NCBI GenBank assembly: GCA_002404155.1
Contig: DHJC01000052.1
Location: 1 to 19,164 of the forward strand
DNA length: 19,164 nt
Direction of reading: 5' to 3'
From: Chloroflexi bacterium UBA4730
GTDB taxonomy: Bacteria > Chloroflexota > Limnocylindria > P2-11E
Made by a program: the position numbers and the translations under genes. Shown one piece after another: positions 14,315 through 19,164 of the stretch. The notes under the pieces were generated by a model. That model was not told the DNA's origin and did not search any database. It worked only from the letters and a program-made list of their open reading frames with translations. Within the stretch, counting starts at the first letter, position 1. Each line of letters starts with the position of its first letter.

Positions 14315-15207
14315 TTGACCGTAAAGTCCAGGTGCATGCCGGCCGCGTAGTGGTTGGCCTCGTTGCACATGATCACGTAGTGACCGGCCGGGATCGTGAT
14401 GGTGAACGTCTGGGACGCGCCGGGTTCTATTTCCCCGGTCTCTCCGACGTTTCCGGTCTCATCCACCTTGCCGGGCTGTCCCGGGTCCGCGGGGAGCTTG
14501 TCCTGGGGCACGTCGGTCTTGATCACGTCGAACTCGTGCACGACCGCCCCGTTGTTCTTGACCACGAAGGTAATTGGCCCCGCGTCAACGCTGGTCCGGT
14601 CGACCGAGATATGCATGTCCGTGAGCGTCGCGTTGACCGTATCTGCCGCCACCGTAAAGGCCAGGTGCATGCCGGCCGCGTAGTGGCCGACCTCGTTGCA
14701 CATGATCACGTAGTGACCGGCCGGGATCGTGATGGTGAACGTCTTCGACTCGCCGGGATTGATTTCCCCGGTCTCACCGACGTTTCCGGTCTCATCCACC
14801 TTGTCGACCTGGGTCGTGTCCGCGGCGATCTTGTCCTCGGGCACGTCGGTATGGATCACGTCGAACTCGTGTACGACCGCCCCGTTGTTCTTGACCACGA
14901 AGATCACTGGCCCTTCCAAGATGCTGGTCCGGTCCACCGAGATATGCATGTCCGTGAGCGTCGCGTTGACCGTGCCGCCCTTCTCGGACACCGCAGCTGC
15001 CGCCGGTGCGGTGCTGACCGGCGACGGTCGCGCGTTCGCGACGGGACCGGAGACTGTGCCGTTGGGCCGGCTCACCTCGCCCAGTACGAGCACGGTCGAC
15101 GTGAAGAGGACCGCGACTGTGATGATCGTCAGGAGGAGAAGGCGATACCCCTCGGCAACGGGATTGAACGCAGAGCGCGACTCGAGCTGCAAACGTCGTT
15201 CATGCAC
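14311..15207 (-). CDS. Membrane-anchored protein with two tandem cupredoxin domains
   Basis: A 298-residue protein. A single hydrophobic segment at about 22-43 anchors it, an Ala/Pro/Ser linker follows (44-78), then two almost identical cupredoxin domains, about 79-186 and 190-298. Each has the type 1 copper set His-Cys-His-Met: H113, C170, H175, M180 and H224, C281, H286, M291, in VVHEFDVI and MCNE-x2-HYAAGMHL contexts. It likely faces outside and carries electrons or binds copper. The start is a GTG at 15205-15207 with no strong ribosome site. It lies 239 nt downstream of the LuxR-type regulator on the same strand, so it may be a target of it. Spacing of the copper ligands is exactly 111 residues. 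Confidence 0.9.
   Translation of the reverse strand: MHERRLQLESRSAFNPVAEGYRLLLLTIITVAVLFTSTVLVLGEVSRPNGTVSGPVANARPSPVSTAPAAAAVSEKGGTVNATLTDMHISVDRTSILEGPVIFVVKNNGAVVHEFDVIHTDVPEDKIAADTTQVDKVDETGNVGETGEINPGESKTFTITIPAGHYVIMCNEVGHYAAGMHLAFTVAADTVNATLTDMHISVDRTSVDAGPITFVVKNNGAVVHEFDVIKTDVPQDKLPADPGQPGKVDETGNVGETGEIEPGASQTFTITIPAGHYVIMCNEANHYAAGMHLDFTVN
14318..14983 (-). repeat. 333-bp in-frame tandem duplication encoding the two cupredoxin domains
   Basis: Units 14318-14650 and 14651-about 14983 are offset by exactly 333 bp (for example ACCGTAAAG at 14318 and 14651, GATATGCATG at 14608 and 14941). Long blocks are identical at the DNA level, so the duplication is recent or kept uniform by gene conversion. 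The main difference is the acidic/Pro loop before the copper Cys. Confidence 0.92.
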
Positions 15208-15446
15208 GCACTGACCATAGCGCTCATGAACGGGGCCTGGGTCTCTGGTCCGCCCGCGCGCCAGAGGTTGCTCGAAAAATAGTTAGACGAATCAGTCGAG
15301 CGGCGGGCAGGCCAAACTCCGGACGACTGGCCAAGACCAAGCCTCGTCAAGCGATGCTGAGGTAGTCGGTGCAGCACGGCCCGAGCGCGCAGAGCTCAGG
15401 TGGGATGGAGTGCGGGGATCGGCCCATGCGCGCCGGGCGCGAGTGC
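15208..15446. other. Intergenic region between regulator and cupredoxin genes
   Basis: No gene seen. Bases 15274-15314 are a diverged copy of 16449-16492 (both contain GCTCGAA, TAGACGAAT and GCGGGCAGGCC in order). A small GCGC/GCGC hairpin near 15428-15441 could end the regulator transcript. A promoter for the cupredoxin gene should lie here, but I see no clear one. Confidence 0.5.
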
Positions 15447-16088
15447 CTAGTGGCTACGGGTCGTGAGCGCCTGGAGCAGGCCGGTGGTGAGGGCGACCGC
15501 GGCGGCGCGGTTCGGCGCACCGAGTCGCGCGAGCAGGTTCGCGACGTGCTTCTGCGCGGTGGCGGTGGCGATGCCTAACGTACCGGCGATCTCCTTGTCG
15601 GCCGCGCCGCGAGCGATGAGCGCGACGACCTGACGCTGCCGCGGCGTGAGCCGCGCGTTCGCTCCCCCGCTCTGCGCGCCCGCTTGGCGTCGCAGCCACG
15701 CACCGAGCGCGGCCCGGCTGAAGGCGACCTCGCCGGCAATGATCCCGCGGATCGCGGCGCCGAGCGCGGCGCTGCTCACGGTCGCGTCGAGGCAGCCCCG
15801 GGCACCCAGGTCGATGGCCACGAGGGCGTCCTCGGTGGTGACGGCGGGCGCGACCACGAGGGTGGGCCCCGCTGCGCACAGCTGCTCGACGAAGTCCCAG
15901 TCCCGCTGCGGGTCGAGGACGACGACCTGCAGCTCGGCATCGCTGTCCACTCCGCGACGCCGGCCCACCGCGCAGACGCCGCTGTCGATGTCGGAGGGGA
16001 CCGCCTGGCGGATCCGCTGAAAGACCGCGTCCATCGGATCGGTCCCCGAGAACAGGATCTGCGACAGCGGCGCCCCTTGTTCGTTCAT
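15447..16088 (-). CDS. LuxR/NarL-type response regulator with degenerate receiver domain
   Basis: A 213-residue transcription regulator. Residues 146-208 are a LuxR-type helix-turn-helix: LTPRQRQVVALIARGAADKEIAGTLGIATATAQKHVANLLARLGAPNR. Residues about 10-125 resemble a receiver: VVVLDP places Asp59 at the phosphoacceptor position and GARGCLDATVSSAALGAAIRGIIAGE matches its last helix, but the conserved Lys is replaced (GCLD) and the acidic pair and Thr are not evident. It may be an orphan or atypically controlled regulator; no histidine kinase is nearby. The ATG at 16086-16088 follows AGGAGG at 7 nt. The longer frame to 16610 is leader. The leader is partly duplicated at 3518-3591. Confidence 0.9.
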   Translation of the reverse strand: MNEQGAPLSQILFSGTDPMDAVFQRIRQAVPSDIDSGVCAVGRRRGVDSDAELQVVVLDPQRDWDFVEQLCAAGPTLVVAPAVTTEDALVAIDLGARGCLDATVSSAALGAAIRGIIAGEVAFSRAALGAWLRRQAGAQSGGANARLTPRQRQVVALIARGAADKEIAGTLGIATATAQKHVANLLARLGAPNRAAAVALTTGLLQALTTRSH

Positions 16089-16179
16089 CGATGGCCTCCT
16101 GCGGAGCAGTGTCCCCGGCGCTTCTCGTCTCGAAGAGAGGCGGTCGGCCCCTTCCATCGGGGCTATTCGGCAGTGGATC
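16086..16179 (-). promoter_or_regulatory. Leader of the regulator gene (copy B of the repeated element)
   Basis: On the minus strand this contains the start codon, AGGAGG, the 28-nt block shared with 3530-3557, a 20-nt segment absent from copy A that includes TCTC-GAA-GAGA, and a GCCCC-N7-GGGGC inverted repeat at about 16147-16163. Copy A keeps an equivalent palindrome (GGCCC-N8-GGGCC) despite base changes, which hints at a conserved operator. Confidence 0.55.
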
Positions 16180-16600
16180 TGCGTCCGGTCGACGAAGCAT
16201 CTCTGGACTGAAGACGGCCAGCCCTCAGCGGTGCTGTGGTACGAGTAGGCCCACATCCTGTCCGACAGTGGGCCCACCGATACCTGGCGGGCGACCGTGA
16301 CGGAGCTCGGACAGCCAATTTCTGACCAGTACCGCAACCGCGAGGGCGTGCGTAGGCCATAGCCGTGGGAGTTAGCTTGGGGGTCAAAACGGCGCCAGAC
16401 GGCGGTTCGGATACGGAGTGGCCCGTATTTGCTGTGGGCTCTACTGGGCTCGAAGAAGGTAGACGAATTCTGTGCAGCGGGCAGGCCCAAATCGCCTCGC
16501 AACGACCCTTCGCTGCCCATGTTGTCGCGATCCTGCTGGAGGTGTAGTTGTGGAGGCGTAGTTTTCCGCACCGGCCAGACGTGGCCAGGGGAGGCGACTC
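16089..16600. other. 512-bp non-coding stretch with repeats
   Basis: No convincing gene. It holds the regulator leader (16089-16179), an ATACGG-N6-CCGTAT inverted repeat at 16411-16428, one copy of a 21-bp direct repeat at 16434-16454 (other copy 16958-16978), and the segment 16449-16492 resembling 15274-15314. The end, from about 16500, should contain the promoter of the ABM-like gene. Confidence 0.6.
16434..16454 (+). repeat. 21-bp direct repeat, copy 1
   Basis: Identical to 16958-16978; the pair brackets the ABM-like gene 524 bp apart. It begins GTGGGCTCTACTGG and ends GCTCGAA. Its complement resembles the T-arm end of a tRNA, but no tRNA can be folded here. Confidence 0.8.
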
Positions 16601-16891
16601 CTGCACGCACGAGTTACACGTTTCAAGAGCGAGCCAGCGCGCATCGATGACGGCATCCGCAACGTCAAGGACAACGTGATCCCGAACGCGAAGAAACTCA
16701 CCGGGTTCAAGGGCGGCTACTGGCTCGTCGACCGCAAGACCGGAATGGGATTCGGCGTCACGCTCTTTGAGAGCGAGGTGGCCCTTCAGTCCAGCGAGGA
16801 GGCCGCGAAGAAGATACGAGAGCAGGCAGCGTCGACCGGCGTCACCCAGATAACGGGTGTCGAGCGCTACGAGGTTGTCGCCCAGGCCTAA
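16601..16891 (+). CDS. ABM-like small protein with apparent CTG start
   Basis: A 96-residue protein resembling the antibiotic-biosynthesis-monooxygenase (dimeric alpha/beta barrel) fold: HARVTRFKSEPARIDDGIRN (strand and helix), VIPNAKKLTGFKGGYWLVDRKTGMGFGVTLFESEVAL, then a helix and ITGVERYEVVAQ. The first in-frame ATG/GTG/TTG is the GTG at 16676, which would delete the first strand and helix. The frame is open from 16562 and holds only one near-start codon, CTG at 16601, six nt after AGGGGAGG. I therefore call CTG as the start; a point change from ATG or GTG is also possible. Substrate and role unknown. Confidence 0.78.
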   Translation: MHARVTRFKSEPARIDDGIRNVKDNVIPNAKKLTGFKGGYWLVDRKTGMGFGVTLFESEVALQSSEEAAKKIREQAASTGVTQITGVERYEVVAQA

Positions 16892-16957
16892 CCGACGCTT
16901 GCGGATCTCAAGGCGGCGTCACAGAGGAGAAGGTGCCGAACCGGTAGGGAGTGCTGT

Positions 16958-16978
16958 GTGGGCTCTACTGGGCTCGAA
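16958..16978 (+). repeat. 21-bp direct repeat, copy 2
   Basis: Exact copy of 16434-16454, here 66 bp after the ABM-like stop codon. Only the 21 bp and a few bases upstream match. Confidence 0.8.
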
Positions 16979-17165
16979 CCATTAGAGCGTCATCTCTCAG
17001 GATACGGCCGGATTTCGCGAAAACGGCGTCGTCGGAACTACGCAAACCGCGCTACACAGTTACTCGTTGAATATGCGAGAGCGGGCGAACAGGCATTCCC
17101 GTTCCCACTGTGCCAGGTGGGTGACCGGCCGATTCACGGTCCTGCCTCCCGGTACGTTCGTCACC

Positions 17166-17194
17166 TTGTCCACCCGCCCACGACCGGATATGGT
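17166..17194 (+). promoter_or_regulatory. Candidate promoter of the amidase gene
   Basis: TTGTCC at 17166-17171 and TATGGT at 17189-17194 are separated by 17 nt, a housekeeping-sigma style promoter. Transcription would start near 17201, within a few bases of the ATG at 17204, implying a leaderless mRNA, consistent with the lack of a ribosome site. Confidence 0.45.
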
Positions 17195-17203
17195 TCCGCG
17201 CCC

Positions 17204-18277
17204 ATGCGCCCTCTCCTCGTGGCGATCGTCTCCGCCGGCCTGTTCCTCGCCGCTGCGCGACCGGCGGCCGCGGCTCCGCCTCCGTGGTACCCGCCACTGC
17301 GCTGGCTCCCGGCGGCGTCCGCGAACTACACCCCCGGTCGCGCGGGCGCTGCCATTGGCACGATCGTGATCCATGCGACGGAGGGCCGGTACGCGGGCAC
17401 GCTGTCGTGGTTCCGCGATCCGCGCGCCGGTCTGAGCGCCCACTACGTCATCCGGGCCAGCGACGGCGAGATCACGCAGATGGTCGCGGAGGCCGACACG
17501 GCCTTCGAGGCGCGCGGCTTCAACCGCGGTGCCATCGGGATCGAGCACGAGTTCGATCCCAATCACGGGATTAGCTACACGGATGCCGAGTACCGGAGCT
17601 CCGCGGCGCTCGTGTGCGCGATCACGAAGCGCTACGGGATCCCGGCCGATCGCGCCCACATCCGTGGCCACAGCGAGCTCCCGGGCGCCGATCACAGCGA
17701 TCCCGGGCCGACCTGGAATTGGTCCTATTACATCGGCCTCGTCAGGGGCTGCGCGGGATCGGTCGCGACCGCGACGGCCACCGACGTCGGCGAGACGATG
17801 TGCGACGGCGCCGGCTGCGTTCCGGCCCCGGGGTTCGGCGCCGGTGCGATCGGCACGGAAGTGGCGCTCCTGCAGTGGGATCTCGCGTATCTCGGTTGGA
17901 TGACACGGTCCGGGGTGCTGCTGGGTGACGGGCACTTCGGTACGCGCACGCTCGCCTCGGTCCGCTCGTTCCAGGCGGCCAACGGCGTGCCGGCGACCGG
18001 CTTCTACGGGCCGCTCACGGCGACAGCACTCGGGCGATCCCTCGCGCGGACCCCGTCCGGCGCGGCGGACGCCGGTCTCGCGTTCGGCGTGAGCTCAGCC
18101 GAGGTCATGCGCCTGCAGCGCGATCTGCGCGAGCTCGGATATATGGACATGGTCACCGGCTACTTCGGTCCGGCCACTCGCGATGCCGTGCGGCGATTCC
18201 AGCTCGACCACGGGATCGACCCGACCGGCGATTACGGACCGCTCACGCGGGCCGCGATGGCTTTGGATCGCCGTTAG
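17204..18277 (+). CDS. Secreted N-acetylmuramoyl-L-alanine amidase with two peptidoglycan-binding domains
   Basis: A 357-residue exported enzyme that cleaves the bond between N-acetylmuramic acid and the peptide stem of peptidoglycan. Residues 1-24 are a signal peptide ending in AAAA. The Amidase_2 domain (about 45-180) has zinc ligands His57 (VIHATEG), His156 (RGHSE) and Asp166 (SDPGP), with Glu114 in GIEHEF as the catalytic acid. Two PG_binding_1 domains follow, about 215-280 and 295-355, each with LQ...LGY/LGW and TGxYGPLT motifs. The ATG at 17204 is chosen because the signal peptide starts there. Likely role is cell-wall turnover; it could also act on competitors or during germination-like resuscitation. 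Confidence 0.94.
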   Translation: MRPLLVAIVSAGLFLAAARPAAAAPPPWYPPLRWLPAASANYTPGRAGAAIGTIVIHATEGRYAGTLSWFRDPRAGLSAHYVIRASDGEITQMVAEADTAFEARGFNRGAIGIEHEFDPNHGISYTDAEYRSSAALVCAITKRYGIPADRAHIRGHSELPGADHSDPGPTWNWSYYIGLVRGCAGSVATATATDVGETMCDGAGCVPAPGFGAGAIGTEVALLQWDLAYLGWMTRSGVLLGDGHFGTRTLASVRSFQAANGVPATGFYGPLTATALGRSLARTPSGAADAGLAFGVSSAEVMRLQRDLRELGYMDMVTGYFGPATRDAVRRFQLDHGIDPTGDYGPLTRAAMALDRR

Positions 18278-18504
18278 CGAGGTGAGCTGCCCATAGAGGT
18301 TGTGACAAGGAGAGCCCTCCGAGCTCGCTTTCGGTGACTGAAACCAAAGCAGCAGGAGGACTCTCCGGTGCTCATCTGATATAGGTCGACAGCTGGCGCA
18401 TCACGCGGATCGAGGCCGGGTGGTCGGTGCGGGCTGTCGCTTCCGCCCCCGCCTGATGGCGTCCGCCAGCCTCCTCGATCCGTAGGAGTGGCATGGAGGT
18501 GGAC
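18278..18504. other. Intergenic region between amidase and lipopeptide gene
   Basis: No ordinary gene. Apart from the structured element at 18309-18366, I see only a 16-codon frame starting at GTG about 18334 inside that structure, too short to claim. Confidence 0.5.
18309..18366 (+). other. Structured element with 12-bp stem and nested hairpin
   Basis: GGAGAGCCCTCC at 18309-18320 pairs with GGAGGACTCTCC at 18355-18366 (11 of 12 positions). Inside, CTTT near 18328 can pair with AAAG near 18346, and GGT with ACC. It starts 31 nt after the amidase stop, so it may be its terminator, but the 34-nt loop and nested pairing are unusual for that. No U tract follows. I recognise no RNA family. Confidence 0.45.
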
Positions 18505-18612
18505 ATGAAGAGGTTGCTTGCCAGCCTTCTTGCGACGGTCCTACTCGCCGGCGCCTGCGGCGGCCCACGCGGCTCTTCGGGCGGGACAGCGGCTCCCGCG
18601 ATCCACTACTGA
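18505..18612 (+). CDS. 35-residue putative lipopeptide
   Basis: A very short secreted peptide: a basic start MKR, hydrophobic core LLASLLATVLL, lipobox LAGAC with Cys at about 18, then a Gly/Ser/Pro-rich tail ending in AIHY. After signal peptidase II processing only about 18 residues would remain on a lipid anchor. The ATG at 18505 has GGAGG at 5 nt (an ATG at 18493 is in frame). A strong hairpin follows the stop within 8 nt, supporting a real independent unit. It could instead be the truncated remainder of a longer lipoprotein. Function unknown. Confidence 0.6.
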   Translation: MKRLLASLLATVLLAGACGGPRGSSGGTAAPAIHY

Positions 18613-18619
18613 GGGAGCA

Positions 18620-18652
18620 GAGTGCGCCGGCGATGCGGCCGCCGGCGCACTC
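18620..18652 (+). terminator. 12-bp perfect hairpin after the lipopeptide gene
   Basis: GAGTGCGCCGGC at 18620-18631 pairs exactly with GCCGGCGCACTC at 18641-18652 around a 9-nt loop, starting 8 nt after the stop codon. There is no U tract, so it is a GC-type terminator or 3' stabiliser. Confidence 0.65.
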
Positions 18653-18677
18653 GGTCCGCGGAAAGGAGGAAGGGTCT

Positions 18678-18767
18678 GTGCGCGCACTGTCCCGCTGTCA
18701 TCGGCTGAGGGAATCAGCTGATCGACTGAGCCGGAAGCGGAGCAGGCCCAGCGGATTTCCTCGGTAA
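18678..18767 (+). CDS. Possible 29-residue basic peptide
   Basis: A GTG at 18678 follows AAGGAGG at 8 nt, one of the best ribosome sites in the window, and opens a 29-residue Arg/Ser-rich frame ending at TAA. No homology recognised. It may be a leader peptide or chance. Confidence 0.25.
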   Translation: MRALSRCHRLRESADRLSRKRSRPSGFPR

Positions 18768-19094
18768 GGTGCGATGGTTTGAAAGTGGGCCGGGCACGGC
18801 GCAGGCTCGTGTGACTCACAATCGCCGGGCCACGTCCACGCGCATGGTGTATGAGAACCACCGCGCGATCCTCTGAGTGCGCACTCTAACTCGCGGCTGC
18901 GTGTACTACAGACGTCGCTCCCGCTCACGTGCCAGGAGGTACGCGGCCAGTTCGGCCGAAGTGAGCTGGCAGTAGATCACGCCGGGGGATGGGCAGAACG
19001 GCACGAATGCCGTCTCCGGCTCGCCACTGCTCGAGCAGTTCCCGGTCGCTGCCGGACTCGCCGTCGCCTTGACGGCTAAGGATCGGAGATGGCC

Positions 19095-19164
19095 ATGGAC
19101 GATCGCCTTCAATTGCAGCGGTTTGTCGATGCGCAGCAGCCGGTATATGAAACAGTGCTCGCCG
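19095..19164 (+). CDS. DUF1810 family protein, N-terminus only (runs off right edge)
   Basis: The last 70 bases encode MDDRLQLQRFVDAQQPVYETVLA, which matches the characteristic opening of DUF1810 proteins (LQRFVxAQxxVYxxVLAEL, usually about 140 residues, cytoplasmic, function not well defined). I choose the ATG at 19095 because GGAG lies 6 nt upstream; an ATG at 19089 is in frame. The rest lies outside the window. Confidence 0.78.
   Translation, partial: MDDRLQLQRFVDAQQPVYETVLA

Larger units (their letters stand above)
16892..17203. other. Intergenic region before the amidase
   Basis: No gene seen; the amidase frame is open through it but the signal peptide only begins at 17204. It holds the second 21-bp repeat copy (16958-16978) and the candidate promoter at 17166-17194. 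Confidence 0.6.
18613..19094. other. 482-bp stretch with no firm gene
   Basis: After the hairpin at 18620-18652 there is only a possible 29-codon frame at 18678-18767. Minus-strand open frames at 18541-18861 and 18906-19112 lack ribosome sites and recognisable sequence, and the latter would overlap the DUF1810 start. I see no RNA gene. Confidence 0.5.

Noticed and set aside
14318..14983. Tandem repeat considered as a mobile or CRISPR-like array.
   Set aside because: Only two units, in frame within one gene and encoding a complete domain each.
14396..15214. Two similar plus-strand frames across the cupredoxin repeats.
   Set aside because: They are antisense shadows of the duplicated cupredoxin domains; their similarity comes from the 333-bp duplication.
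16958..17040. Possible minus-strand tRNA using the 21-bp repeat as its 3' end.
   Set aside because: The T stem has a mismatch, and no matching acceptor 5' strand is found at the right distance.
18334..18384. 16-codon frame (VTETKAAGG...) inside the structured element.
   Set aside because: Too short and wholly explained by the inverted repeat; no independent support.
18906..19112. 68-codon minus-strand frame ending in ELAAYLLARERERRL.
   Set aside because: TTG start without a ribosome site, no recognisable family, and it would overlap the start of the DUF1810 gene.
1..19164. Searched for restriction-modification, toxin-antitoxin, CBASS, retron, transposase and integrase genes.
   Set aside because: No recognisable motif of these systems in any plausible frame.

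Overview
The window is GC-rich (my impression is high 60s percent) and densely packed, with strong third-position GC, frequent GTG and TTG starts and good Shine-Dalgarno sites. It is a chromosomal segment, with no phage, plasmid, IS, rRNA, tRNA or CRISPR signature. The gene set fits a free-living high-GC bacterium such as a soil Chloroflexota (Limnocylindria-like) or an actinomycete. No marker gene settles which.

Layout. 1-2.6 kb: a secreted TasA/camelysin-like protein, a BCP-type peroxiredoxin, a small helical protein, a DUF5655-like protein, and a secreted protein whose frame is broken by two +1 shifts. 2.7-6.2 kb: an alpha/beta hydrolase converging on a CtpE-like P-type ATPase, with a duplicated regulatory fragment between them. 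6.3-8.4 kb: an apparent operon of tandem-domain universal stress protein, five-segment membrane protein and damaged zinc-ribbon gene. 8.7-10.7 kb: a hemolysin III/PAQR protein divergent from a Rip3-like M50 protease with CBS domains, a 12-bp perfect inverted repeat between them. 10.9-14.3 kb: a small membrane protein divergent from a phosphoribosyltransferase and a PRPP synthase (1-nt overlap), then a histidine-rich protein and a dienelactone-hydrolase-like protein. 14.3-16.1 kb, minus strand: a membrane-anchored double cupredoxin and a LuxR-type regulator with a degenerate receiver. 16.6-19.2 kb: an ABM-like small protein apparently starting at CTG, a peptidoglycan amidase, a 35-residue lipopeptide, two hairpin elements and the start of a DUF1810 gene at the right edge.

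How it may work together. Several families here are, as I recall, also represented in the mycobacterial DosR dormancy regulon: tandem USPs, an M50-CBS protease (Rv2625c/Rip3), the phosphoribosyltransferase-hydrolase pair (Rv0571c, fused there), a P-type ATPase and a NarL/LuxR regulator. A short palindrome resembling the DosR box occurs in three intergenic regions, and the regulator's own leader is duplicated 12.5 kb away. My main inference is a DosR-like stress or hypoxia island in a non-mycobacterial lineage. It rests on family resemblance and hand-read motifs, not on a computed search.
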